A DNA stretch of 62,550 nt from Alphaproteobacteria bacterium. GTDB lineage: Bacteria; Pseudomonadota; Alphaproteobacteria; Acetobacterales; Acetobacteraceae. Under the pieces are notes generated by a model, which worked only from the letters and a program-made list of their open reading frames with translations, was not told where the DNA came from and made no database searches. Position numbers and translations under genes: made by a program. Each line of letters begins with the position of its first letter. Position 1 is the first letter of the stretch. The stretch lies in contig JAFKFI010000059.1 of assembly GCA_017307285.1 (NCBI GenBank), positions 1 through 62,550 of the forward strand, written 5' to 3'. Positions 52,977 through 61,302 of the stretch are shown here, piece after piece.

Positions 52977-55411
52977 GATGACGTCTCCAGGTTGATTAGG
53001 TCGGGAATGAGATCGGCCGCCCACAGGAGTTCGTGGTCTGCCAGCCAAGCGGGCGTGAAAGCATCGCGGCCGTGCTCGGCGACGACGCGCTCGATCGCCG
53101 CGTGGTCGGCCTTGGAAGAGGCGGCGCAGAACGCGAGCGCGACGGGGCCGAGACCCAGCTCGAACAGACGATTGCCACGACGGGATTGGCAGTAGTAGTC
53201 GCGCTTCGGCGTGGCGCGGGCGAGGATCTCGATCTGGCGATCGTTCAAGCCGAAGCGGCGATAGATCGCGGTGATCTGCGGCTCGATCGCGCGCTCATTC
53301 GGCAGGAAGATACGCGTCGGACAGCTCTCGACGATGGCCGGCGCGATGTTGCTGCCGTCGATGTCGGACAGCGACTGCGTCGCGAAGACGACGGAGGCGT
53401 TCTTCTTGCGCAGCGTCTTCAGCCATTCGCGGAGCTGCTGGGCGAAGGCCGGATCGTCGAGGACTAGCCAGCCCTCGTCGATGATGAGGAGCGTCGGCCG
53501 GCCATCGAGGCGGCCCTCGATGCGATGGAACAGGTAGGTCAGCACGGCGGGTGCCGCGCCAGCGCCGATCAGTCCCTCGGTCTCGAAGGCCTGGACAGGT
53601 GCGGAGCCGAGCTGTTCGGTCTCGGCGTCGAGCAGCCGGCCTGAAGCGCCGCCGACGCAGTACGGTTGCAGCGCTTGCTTCAACGCTGTCGATTGCAGCA
53701 GCACCGCGAGGCCGGTGATCGTGCGCTCCTGCGCCGGCGATGATGCCAGGGAGGTCAGCGCAGACCAGACGTGCTCCTTTGCGGTCGGATCGATGGTGAC
53801 GCCTTCCTTCGCAAGGATCGCGGCGACCCACTCCGCCGCCCAGGCGCGCTCGGCGGGATCGTCGATACGCGCCAGCGGCTGCAGCGAGACGGAATGCTCC
53901 GAGCCGGCGGACAGGCTGCCGCCGAGATCGTGCCAGTCGCCGCCCATGGCGCTCGCCGCGGTGCGGATCGAGCCGCCGAAGTCGAAGGCGAAGATCTGGT
54001 TGTTCCGGTAGCGGCGAAACTGCATCGCCATCAGCGCCAGCAGCACCGACTTGCCCGCGCCGGTCGGGCCCACGATCAGCGTGTGGCCGACGTCACCGAC
54101 GTGCAGACTGAGCCGGAACGGCGTCGAGCCTTCCGTCTTGCCGTAGAGCAGCGGCGGCGCCTGGAAATGCTCATCCCTCGCAGGCCCGGCCCAGACGGCC
54201 GAGAGCGGGATCATGTGCGCCAGATTCAGCGTCGAGACCGGCGGCTGGCGGACGTTGGCGTAGGCGTGGCCGGGGATGGAGCCGAGCCAGGCTTCCAGCG
54301 CATTCACCCCTTCCGGCATGCAGGTGAAGTCGCGGCCCTGGATCACCTTCTCCACGAGGCGGAGCTTTTCGGCCGCGAGGCCCGAGTCCTCGTCCCAGAC
54401 GGTGACGGTCGCGGTGACATAAGCTTGGCCCACATCGTCGGAGCCCAGCTCCTGCAGGGCCATGTCCGCGTCGGCCGCCTTGTTGGCGGCGTCGGAGTCA
54501 ACCAGCGTCGAAGCCTCGTTGGTCATCACCTCCTTGACGATGGCAGCAATCGACTTGCGCTTCGCGAACCACTGTCGCCGGATCTTGGTCAGCAGCTTCA
54601 CCGCTTCGGTCTTGTCGAGCAGGATCGCGCGGGTGGACCAGCGGTACGGGAACGCGAGCCGATTCAGCTCGTCGAGGATGCCGGGATGGGTTGCGGTCGG
54701 GAATCCAACGACGGTGAGCGTGCGAAGATGATGGGCGCCAAGGCGCGGCTCGAGGCCGCCGGCGAGCGGCTCATCGGCGAGCAGCGCGTCGAGGTGCATC
54801 GGCGTCTCGGGGACGCGGACGCGCTGTTGCCGGGTCGAGATGGTCGAGTGCAGGTAGGTCAGCGTGTCGCCGTCGTCGAGCCAGGCCACTTCAGGCATGA
54901 AGCCCTCGACCAGTTGGATGACGCGGTTGGTCCGATCGACGAAGCCGCACAGCAGCTCCCAGGGATCGACGCCGGTCTGCGCGCGGCCCTCATAGAGCCA
55001 GCCCTCGACGCGCGAGGCGTCCTCAGCGGGCGGCAGCCAGACGAAGGTTAGGTAGTAGCGGCTCTCGAAATGCGCGCCGGCTTCCTCGAAGGCGTCCTGC
55101 CGCTCGAGATCAACGAGCGCTGACGCCGGATCGGGAAAGCTGCTGTGCGGGTAGGTCTGGGCGGCGATGCGCTGCGCCTCGACAAAGATCGCCCAGCCGG
55201 AGCCGAGGCGGCGCAGCGCATTGTTAAGCCGGGCGGTGACGCCCACCAGCTCGGCCGGCGTCGCGCTATCGAGGTCCGGGCCGCGAAAGCGCGCCGTGCG
55301 CTGGAATGAGCCATCCTTGTTGAGGACGACGCCCTCTTCGACCAGCGCTGCCCAGGGCAGAAAGTCTGCGAGGGTTGCGGGGCGGCTGCGGTATTCGGCA
55401 AGGTTGAGCAT
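52973..55411 (-). CDS. trbE: Conjugal transfer ATPase TrbE (VirB4-like), 812 aa
   Basis: The Walker A motif is GPTGAGKS (448-455) and Walker B follows near 620 (RPTLLIIDEGWLVLDD). The N-terminal CagE/TrbE domain has LNLAEYRSRPATLADFLPW. It supplies energy for pilus assembly and transfer. ATG 55411 was chosen from the conserved N-terminus. It lies 7 bases after trbD. Confidence 0.95.
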   Translation of the reverse strand: MLNLAEYRSRPATLADFLPWAALVEEGVVLNKDGSFQRTARFRGPDLDSATPAELVGVTARLNNALRRLGSGWAIFVEAQRIAAQTYPHSSFPDPASALVDLERQDAFEEAGAHFESRYYLTFVWLPPAEDASRVEGWLYEGRAQTGVDPWELLCGFVDRTNRVIQLVEGFMPEVAWLDDGDTLTYLHSTISTRQQRVRVPETPMHLDALLADEPLAGGLEPRLGAHHLRTLTVVGFPTATHPGILDELNRLAFPYRWSTRAILLDKTEAVKLLTKIRRQWFAKRKSIAAIVKEVMTNEASTLVDSDAANKAADADMALQELGSDDVGQAYVTATVTVWDEDSGLAAEKLRLVEKVIQGRDFTCMPEGVNALEAWLGSIPGHAYANVRQPPVSTLNLAHMIPLSAVWAGPARDEHFQAPPLLYGKTEGSTPFRLSLHVGDVGHTLIVGPTGAGKSVLLALMAMQFRRYRNNQIFAFDFGGSIRTAASAMGGDWHDLGGSLSAGSEHSVSLQPLARIDDPAERAWAAEWVAAILAKEGVTIDPTAKEHVWSALTSLASSPAQERTITGLAVLLQSTALKQALQPYCVGGASGRLLDAETEQLGSAPVQAFETEGLIGAGAAPAVLTYLFHRIEGRLDGRPTLLIIDEGWLVLDDPAFAQQLREWLKTLRKKNASVVFATQSLSDIDGSNIAPAIVESCPTRIFLPNERAIEPQITAIYRRFGLNDRQIEILARATPKRDYYCQSRRGNRLFELGLGPVALAFCAASSKADHAAIERVVAEHGRDAFTPAWLADHELLWAADLIPDLINLETSS

Positions 55412-55418
55412 GGGAGCC

Positions 55419-55694
55419 TCAGACGCCGAGATGGGCCGGGTAACGAAGGTGCCGGCGCACCACGTCGACGAACTGCGGATCGCGCTTTGCCGCCCAGACG
55501 GCGGCGGCATGCCCGATGGCCCAGATCAGCGCGCCGGGGATCCAGAGCCGCAGGCCGAGGGCGATCGCCGCCGCGAGCGTGCCGTTGGCGATCGCCACGG
55601 TCCGCGGCGCGCCGCCCATCAGGATCGGGTCGGTGAGCGCGCGATGGACCGGCGCGAAGAAGCCTGGCACGTCCGGATCGACGATCGCCGCCAT
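55419..55694 (-). CDS. trbD: Conjugal transfer protein TrbD (VirB3-like), 91 aa
   Basis: It has one or two membrane spans (32-66) and the motif FFAPVHRALTDPILMGGAPR of VirB3/TrbD. It works at the inner membrane with TrbE. The start ATG 55694 overlaps the trbC stop. Confidence 0.9.
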   Translation of the reverse strand: MAAIVDPDVPGFFAPVHRALTDPILMGGAPRTVAIANGTLAAAIALGLRLWIPGALIWAIGHAAAVWAAKRDPQFVDVVRRHLRYPAHLGV

Positions 55695-56035
55695 CAGACC
55701 AGCGCCCCGCCGGAGAACGAGAAGAAGGACAGAAAGAAGCTCGACGCGGCGAAGGCGATCGACAGGCCGAACACGATCTGGATCAGCCGGCGAAAGCCGC
55801 CCGAGGTGTCGCCAAAGGCGAGCGTCAGGCCGGTGACCGTGATGATGATTACCGAGATGATCTTGGCGACAGGCCCTTGCACAGACTCCAGGATGGAGTT
55901 GAGCGGGGTCTCCCAAGGCATCGAGGAGCCCGAGGCGTAAGCCGCCGGGGCGAAGGCGAGCGTAAGAGTGGCGAGCGTGACGAGCTCGGCCAGGCGGCGA
56001 CGCGAAGAATGAGCGACGGCGAGAACGCGGTTCAT
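55694..56035 (-). CDS. trbC: Conjugal transfer protein TrbC (VirB2-like pilin), 113 aa
   Basis: It has a signal region (LATLTLAFAPAAYASG, cleavage near 35) and two hydrophobic helices (about 58-75 and 85-108), the VirB2 pilin pattern. It builds the pilus. The start ATG 56035 overlaps the trbB stop. Confidence 0.9.
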   Translation of the reverse strand: MNRVLAVAHSSRRRLAELVTLATLTLAFAPAAYASGSSMPWETPLNSILESVQGPVAKIISVIIITVTGLTLAFGDTSGGFRRLIQIVFGLSIAFAASSFFLSFFSFSGGALV

Positions 56036-57045
56036 GATGGGTCTCCGGGGGGCAAGAGGTCGCCGCCCGCCCCGGCGGACTGGACGCGGTAATCGCCGGT
56101 GGCGGGATCGAGACCGGCGACGAAGGCGAGTTCGGAAAGGCGGCGTTCGCTGCCGCGGCCGCGCAGCACCGCGACGAGATCGATCGTCTCGGCGATCAGC
56201 GCCCGGGGGACTGTGACGACGGCTTCCTGGATGAGCTGTTCGAGACGGCGGAGCGCACCGAGAGCGGTGCCAGCGTGGATCGTGCCGATCCCGCCGGGAT
56301 GGCCGGTGCCCCACGCCTTCAGTAGGTCCAGTGCCTCGGCGCCGCGCACCTCGCCGACTGGGATGCGGTCGGGCCGCAGGCGGAGCGAGGAGCGGACGAG
56401 GTCGGAGAGCGAGGCGACGCCATCCTTGGTGCGCAGCGCCACGAGGTTGGGGGCGCGGCACTGCAGCTCCCGGGTGTCCTCGATCAGCACCACCCGGTCG
56501 GTGGTGCCGGCGATCTCAGCCAGGAGGGCGTTGGTGAGGGTAGTTTTGCCGGTCGAGGTGCCGCCGGCGACGAGGATGTTCTTGCGATCTGCCACGGCGG
56601 CGCGGAGCGCCGCGGCCTGGCCGGCCAGCATGATGCCGGCGGCGACATAGTCGTCGAGGGTGAACACCGCGACGGCAGGCTTGCGGATCGCAAAGGCGGG
56701 GGCGGCCACCACCGGCGGCAGAAGTCCCTCGAACCGCTCTCCCGTTTCGGGTAGCTCGGCCGAGACACGCGGTTTGTCGGCATGGACCTCCGCGCCGACA
56801 TGGTGCGCGACCAGGCGCACGATCCGCTCGCCATCGGCGGCGGACATCGTCCGGCCGCTATCCTCCAGACCTCCCGACAGCCGGTCTATCCAAAGCCGGC
56901 CGTCGGGGTTGAGCATCACCTCGACGATCGACGGATCTTCGAGGAAGGTTGCGATGGCGGGGCCGAGGGCGGTGCGCAGCATGCGCGCGCCGCGTGAGAA
57001 GGCCTCGGAATGAAGTTGTGTGACCGCCACGATCGTCCCCGTCAT
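56032..57045 (-). CDS. trbB: Conjugal transfer ATPase TrbB (VirB11-like), 337 aa
   Basis: The Walker A motif is GGTSTGKT (161-168); the His/Asp boxes ([13 protein letters not shown]) are those of VirB11-type traffic ATPases. It is hexameric at the inner membrane. It is the first trb gene; the 214-bp gap before it follows a two-gene cassette that splits it from copG and traG. Confidence 0.95.
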   Translation of the reverse strand: MTGTIVAVTQLHSEAFSRGARMLRTALGPAIATFLEDPSIVEVMLNPDGRLWIDRLSGGLEDSGRTMSAADGERIVRLVAHHVGAEVHADKPRVSAELPETGERFEGLLPPVVAAPAFAIRKPAVAVFTLDDYVAAGIMLAGQAAALRAAVADRKNILVAGGTSTGKTTLTNALLAEIAGTTDRVVLIEDTRELQCRAPNLVALRTKDGVASLSDLVRSSLRLRPDRIPVGEVRGAEALDLLKAWGTGHPGGIGTIHAGTALGALRRLEQLIQEAVVTVPRALIAETIDLVAVLRGRGSERRLSELAFVAGLDPATGDYRVQSAGAGGDLLPPGDPS

Positions 57046-57259
57046 TGGCCAATCGCAGCGCGCGATTAGCGACGGGACGATTAGAAGAGGCAGGAAATGG
57101 GGCGGATCAACAAGTATTCAGATGGCGTAGGAGCCGAGCGTAAAGCAGAGAAAAAATACTTGCTGGGTGCGGAGAAGAGTAAGCGGCGCGGCGGCGCATC
57201 TTGGGGTCATCCGGATGAGGACGAATCGCCAGGGCAGTCGCGTCAGCGTGCGCGCGTTA
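57046..57259. other. Gap between the SLOG/HTH gene and trbB
   Basis: No gene is supported. Being upstream of trbB, it may hold a new promoter for the trb genes; a TTGATC and an AT-rich -10-like region can be seen on the minus strand, but I cannot assign them firmly. Confidence 0.4.
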
Positions 57260-58129
57260 TCATTCCGCGGCCGGACCTGCTTGGCGCACGTGCATTTCCA
57301 CTCGCAGGCCGGCGGTCGCGGCCATGTTCACCAGGGCATCCAGTCCGAACAGATCGACCTTGCCGCGCGTGAGATCGGAGATGCGCGGCTGGGTCACGCC
57401 GAACACCTTGGCGGCCTGCGACTGACTCAGGTGCGCGCGCGAAATATGATCCTTCAGAGCCGACATGAGCGCCGAGCGCAGCTTCATGCTCTCGCTCGAG
57501 ATCGCGCTTTCCTCAATCGGCTCGGCGGTGCTCGGTTCAGCCTTTGGCTCTGGCAAAGGAGGCCCGTTCCCCGCGATATCGAGCGAGAACTGCTCCTGCG
57601 AGATGCTGGCGATCATGGAGGAGAGCCCGATCTTCTCTTCAGCCTTGGCGCGGGCATGTTCCGACATAAAGCTGAGGAGATTATCCAGCCCGCTCTTGTC
57701 GGATATGGTAACGAAATCCTTGTCCTTGTTCACGAAGACGACGGACTTCTTTTTCTCTCGCAGAAGCTCGATCACATTGCTCAAGGTGCCGGTGCTTTTG
57801 CAGTCCCAGACCATCAGCCCGTAGTCGCTGGTCCGCGCCATCTCTAGGTCCTTCGCGGTGAAATACGCGCGGCTGCCCGCCTTGGCTTTCGAGACGACCC
57901 GGTGGACCGGCCATTCGGCGACGTTGTTCCGCGGCGCGTTCCCCGTGCAGAACACGGTCACCTTGCCAGCATGAAATCGCTGGAGGCATTCCTGGATCGA
58001 CGTGTCGGCGCCATCGGCGTCTCCAACGACGACATCGAAGTCGGAAGACACGATTTTGTTGATCCGCTCTTGAACCTTCTCGTGCAGGCGGCTGATGGAA
58101 ATTGATCCAGCGATGAAAACAGTCGTCAT
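57260..58129 (-). CDS. SLOG-like nucleotide-binding domain fused to a HigA-type HTH, 289 aa
   Basis: Residues 1-145 form an alpha/beta domain with FIAGSISISRL, VVVGDADGADTSIQ and GLMVWDCKSTGTLSN, the marks of the SLOG (LOG/DprA-like) superfamily that binds or cleaves nucleotides. A charged linker (155-212) is followed by an XRE/HTH_37-type domain (217-282; LSQSQAAKVFGVTQPRISDL). So a probable nucleotide-acting or sensing domain is joined to a DNA-binding domain. It starts 4 bases after the phosphoribosyltransferase gene. Substrate and activity are unknown. Confidence 0.78.
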   Translation of the reverse strand: MTTVFIAGSISISRLHEKVQERINKIVSSDFDVVVGDADGADTSIQECLQRFHAGKVTVFCTGNAPRNNVAEWPVHRVVSKAKAGSRAYFTAKDLEMARTSDYGLMVWDCKSTGTLSNVIELLREKKKSVVFVNKDKDFVTISDKSGLDNLLSFMSEHARAKAEEKIGLSSMIASISQEQFSLDIAGNGPPLPEPKAEPSTAEPIEESAISSESMKLRSALMSALKDHISRAHLSQSQAAKVFGVTQPRISDLTRGKVDLFGLDALVNMAATAGLRVEMHVRQAGPAAE

Positions 58130-58133
58130 TGGT

Positions 58134-58724
58134 TTATTTCCACGTTAGCGAGGCGGCATAGACTTGGTTGATCTTCTTGTACGTCCGTAGCGTCTTAGAG
58201 ACGGCGTCCATGGTCGCGCCGGTGTCGAACAGGTCGTCTAGCAGGAGCGCATTCCAGCACCCCTCGTTGGTGATGGCCGGATTGATACTGAACCGGCCCT
58301 GCAGCGCCGCATCTTTTTCCTCGCGGCCATGCAGGTTCTTGAGTTGCGGGCTGCCCTGCGCGGCCGGCGCTTTCACGATGATGTTGTCGAACACGGGCGT
58401 ATCGGTCAGCCGCCCCAGCTCGGTGGCGATTTCATTTACGGGCTGGCGCGCCCGGACGGTCGAGGCGGGCATGGGGATGATCAGCCCGATCTTGCCGAAC
58501 AACGGCAATAAGCTGGTTTTCACCTGGGCTGCCAGCGTCTTTACCTGGTCCCAATCCCCTCGATATTTCAGCTGATAAAGGGACTCGCCCGGTTCGGAGC
58601 GGGTCGTGTCGAAGCGGGGATGGCCATATTCGTCATCCCCGAGGTAAACGCTCGAAAGGGTATGCTTGTGCAGGGCGTAGCCAGTATCCCAGCTTCCTTC
58701 GAGTTTCTTGAGCTGAACTTGCAT
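58134..58724 (-). CDS. ComF-like phosphoribosyltransferase, 196 aa
   Basis: The type I PRTase loop LLLDDLFDTGATMDAV (161-175) has Asp163-Asp164 and DTGAT for PRPP. The region LKYRGDWDQV (52-61) and IIPMPASTVRARQPVNEIA (82-100) resembles ComF. It starts 60 bases downstream of a promoter with a dyad. It is paired with the SLOG/HTH gene, so a nucleotide-based function is likely. The true nucleobase or amine substrate is unknown. Confidence 0.8.
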   Translation of the reverse strand: MQVQLKKLEGSWDTGYALHKHTLSSVYLGDDEYGHPRFDTTRSEPGESLYQLKYRGDWDQVKTLAAQVKTSLLPLFGKIGLIIPMPASTVRARQPVNEIATELGRLTDTPVFDNIIVKAPAAQGSPQLKNLHGREEKDAALQGRFSINPAITNEGCWNALLLDDLFDTGATMDAVSKTLRTYKKINQVYAASLTWK

Positions 58725-58776
58725 GACGGGGCTTCCTCACGAAGGGGCCCCGGTGCGCACCGACAGGGACGCACGG

Positions 58777-58806
58777 ATCATATACAAAATCTTGTATGGG
58801 GCGCAA
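58777..58806 (-). promoter_or_regulatory. Promoter with operator-like dyad for the PRTase-SLOG/HTH cassette
   Basis: On the minus strand, TTGCGC (58801-58806) and TATGAT (58777-58782) are 18 bp apart. Between them lies the dyad ATACAA, 4 bases, TTGTAT (58782-58797). A site that overlaps the -10 and fills the spacer is typical of repression by HigA-type regulators, so the HTH protein may control its own operon. Confidence 0.65.
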
Positions 58807-58824
58807 TATGCCCGTGTCGCAGTC

Positions 58825-59271
58825 CTAAAGGCTCCCCTCAGGCCCCTCGGATTTCCCGGCCATGTCCTCGGGAATCTCTTGTCTGAGCTTCGGGCCCTGG
58901 CTGAGGCGCCGGCCGAGCGCGGCGACGAAGTTGTCGTAGCGTGTTCCGGCCTGCGCCCGCGCCGCTTTGGCGGCCGGCTCCGGAAGCGCCGGTGTCGTCG
59001 TGAGCCAGAAGCGGATAAACAGGGCGAGTGTCTCGACGGCGATGGCGACGTCGCGCTCGAGCCGCGCCAGGCGCCGGTCCTGCTGATCGAGGCGTTTAGC
59101 GATGGCAGCCTCGCGCCGCTCATCTGCGTCCGGCGAAAGGAACGAGGCGATGGCGGCCTCGGCGATCAGCGACATCGGTTGCTCTCGCCGCGCCGCGTAG
59201 ACCGACAGGGACCGCATCACGTCCGGATCGAGATAGACGGAGAGCTGAGCCTTCTTCTTCGGCGCCGGCAT
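58825..59271 (-). CDS. CopG/ribbon-helix-helix family protein of the transfer operon, 148 aa
   Basis: The N-terminal part (1-48: KKKAQLSVYLDPDVMRSLSV) has the ribbon-helix-helix pattern. It continues into a charged coil (52-78) and a hydrophobic helix (85-98). Proteins of this kind sit between traG and trbB in related elements. It may control transfer or help the relaxosome. The stop lies 100 bases before the cassette's ATG. Confidence 0.8.
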   Translation of the reverse strand: MPAPKKKAQLSVYLDPDVMRSLSVYAARREQPMSLIAEAAIASFLSPDADERREAAIAKRLDQQDRRLARLERDVAIAVETLALFIRFWLTTTPALPEPAAKAARAQAGTRYDNFVAALGRRLSQGPKLRQEIPEDMAGKSEGPEGSL

Positions 59272-59278
59272 CCCAGCC

Positions 59279-61261
59279 TCACAATCCCAGGTCGTCGCCG
59301 GGGTCGAGGGAGGCTTGGCGCGCCAAACCCTGCATGAGGTCGTTCATCCGACCTACGCGGGGCGCATCCTCCTCAAGCTCGTCGGTCGGATCGAGGACGA
59401 ATTCGTTGTCGATCGGCTGCTTCTTCTCGACCGTCGCCTGGTTCAGTTCAGGCTGGCGACGGCGGTCCGAGTTCTTCGGGTCTTCATCGTCAGCCTCCTC
59501 GCCGTCACGCGCAGCTGGCGCCGGCGGCCGCGGCGGCAATGACCGTGAACTCCAATCGTCGGAACGGCCCTCTTTCGCCTGCGTCGGCACAGGCGGCGGC
59601 AGGATGCGCTCCTGCAACCGCGCGTCCTCGTAGTAACGCGCCTTCTTCGCGCGGATCGGATGGACGCCAGACACCATGACGATCTCGTCGGTAGGCGGGA
59701 GTTGCATGACCTCGCCCGGCGTGAGCAGCGGGCGCGCCGTCTCCGATCGAGAGACCATCAGATGCCCGAGCCAGGGCGAGAGGCGGCTGCCGGCATAATT
59801 TTTCATCGCCTTCATCTCGGTCGCCGTCCCGAGCGCATCGCTGACGCGCTTGGCGGTCCGCTCGTCATTGGTGGCGAAGCTCACCCGCACATGGCAGTTG
59901 TCGAGGATCGAGTTGTTCGGCCCATAGGCCTTCTCGATCTGGTTCAGCGACTGGGCGATCAGGAAGCTCTTGATGCCGTAGCCCGCCATGAAGGCGAGCG
60001 CCGACTCGAAGAAGTCGAGCCGCCCCAGCGCTGGGAATTCGTCGAGCATCAAGAGGAGCCGCCGCCGGCCGGCCTTCGCCTGCAGGTCCTCGGTCAGACG
60101 CCGGCCGATCTGGTTGAGGATCAGGCGGATCAGCGGCTTGGTGCGGTTGATGTCCGAGGGCGGCACCACGAGGTAGAGCGTCGTCGGCCGCTCGCCGGCC
60201 ACGATATCGCCGATCCGCCAGTCGCAGCGCCGCGTCACCTCGGCGACCACAGGGTCGCGATAGAGGCCAAGGAACGACATGGCCGTGCTCAAGACGCCGG
60301 AGCGCTCGTTGCCGGATTTGTTCAACAACTCCCTGGCGGCGCTGGCGACGACGGGATGAACGCCAGCCTCGCCGAGATGCGGAGTCCGCATCATGGCCGA
60401 GAGCGTGGACTCGATCGGCCGCTTCGGATCGGACAGGAACGAGGCGACGCCGGCGAGCGTCTTGTCCTCCTCGGCATAGAGGACGTGAAGGATGGCGCCG
60501 ACCAAAAGCGCGTGACTGGTCTTCTCCCAGTGGTTCCGCTTTTCGAGGCTGCCTTCGGGATCGACGAGGATGTCGGCGATGTTCTGGACGTCGCGCACCT
60601 CCCACTCGCCACGCCGCACTTCGAGCAGCGGATTGTAGGCCGATGACTTCGCATTGGTCGGATCGAACAGGAGCACCCGGCCGTGCTGGGCGCGGAAGCC
60701 GGCGGTGAGCTGCCAGTTCTCGCCCTTGATGTCATGGACGATCGCCGAGCCCGGCCAGGTCAAGAGCGACGGGATGACGAGGCCGACGCCTTTGCCCGAT
60801 CGTGTCGGCGCGAAGCACAACACATGCTCCGGCCCGTCGTGGCGCAAATAGCTGCGCTGGTAGCGGCCCAGCACGACGCCATCGGGTCCGCTGAGTCCGG
60901 CGGCTTCGATCTCCTTCGGTTGCGCCCAGCGGGCAGAGCCGTAGGTCTCGGCATTCTTCGCTTCGCGGGCGCGCCAAACGGACATGCCGATCGCGACGGC
61001 CGCGGCGGTGATGCCGCCCGACGCGGCGATGTAAGCGCCCTCGATAAAGATGTCGGGCGCGTAGGCGTCGTAGGCGTACCACCACCAGAAGAAGGCCGGC
61101 GGAAGGTAAAACGGGAAATGCAGCAGCTCAAACCACGGGTGGCCGAGCTGGGGTTGGAAGCCGAGGCGCCAGGCCGTCCACTCCGTCGCACTCCAGATCG
61201 CCAGTAGGACGATCGAGAAGACGGTGATGACCTGGCCCCAGAGAATCTTGGTCGCGGACAT
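59279..61261 (-). CDS. traG: Type IV coupling protein TraG/VirD4, 660 aa
   Basis: Two N-terminal membrane spans (12-28 and 75-95) are followed by the Walker A motif APTRSGKG (151-158) and Walker B LLLMLDEFPALG (about 390-401). The ring ATPase brings the relaxase-DNA complex to the channel. ATG 61261 has a GGAAAGG site; a GTG at 61306 overlaps the relaxase stop. It has a long Asp/Glu-Arg-rich C-terminal tail. Confidence 0.94.
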   Translation of the reverse strand: MSATKILWGQVITVFSIVLLAIWSATEWTAWRLGFQPQLGHPWFELLHFPFYLPPAFFWWWYAYDAYAPDIFIEGAYIAASGGITAAAVAIGMSVWRAREAKNAETYGSARWAQPKEIEAAGLSGPDGVVLGRYQRSYLRHDGPEHVLCFAPTRSGKGVGLVIPSLLTWPGSAIVHDIKGENWQLTAGFRAQHGRVLLFDPTNAKSSAYNPLLEVRRGEWEVRDVQNIADILVDPEGSLEKRNHWEKTSHALLVGAILHVLYAEEDKTLAGVASFLSDPKRPIESTLSAMMRTPHLGEAGVHPVVASAARELLNKSGNERSGVLSTAMSFLGLYRDPVVAEVTRRCDWRIGDIVAGERPTTLYLVVPPSDINRTKPLIRLILNQIGRRLTEDLQAKAGRRRLLLMLDEFPALGRLDFFESALAFMAGYGIKSFLIAQSLNQIEKAYGPNNSILDNCHVRVSFATNDERTAKRVSDALGTATEMKAMKNYAGSRLSPWLGHLMVSRSETARPLLTPGEVMQLPPTDEIVMVSGVHPIRAKKARYYEDARLQERILPPPVPTQAKEGRSDDWSSRSLPPRPPAPAARDGEEADDEDPKNSDRRRQPELNQATVEKKQPIDNEFVLDPTDELEEDAPRVGRMNDLMQGLARQASLDPGDDLGL

Positions 61262-61302
61262 AGAAGACGTCCTTTCCTGAGGTCGATGATTGTAGGGATC
61301 AG

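Noticed and set aside
57097-57372. A plus-strand frame of 91 codons with a fair ribosome site (AGGCAGGAA), starting MGRINKYSDGV
   Set aside because: The second half lies opposite the HTH domain of the SLOG gene, no family is recognised and the frame ends at random; I keep it only as a remote possibility.
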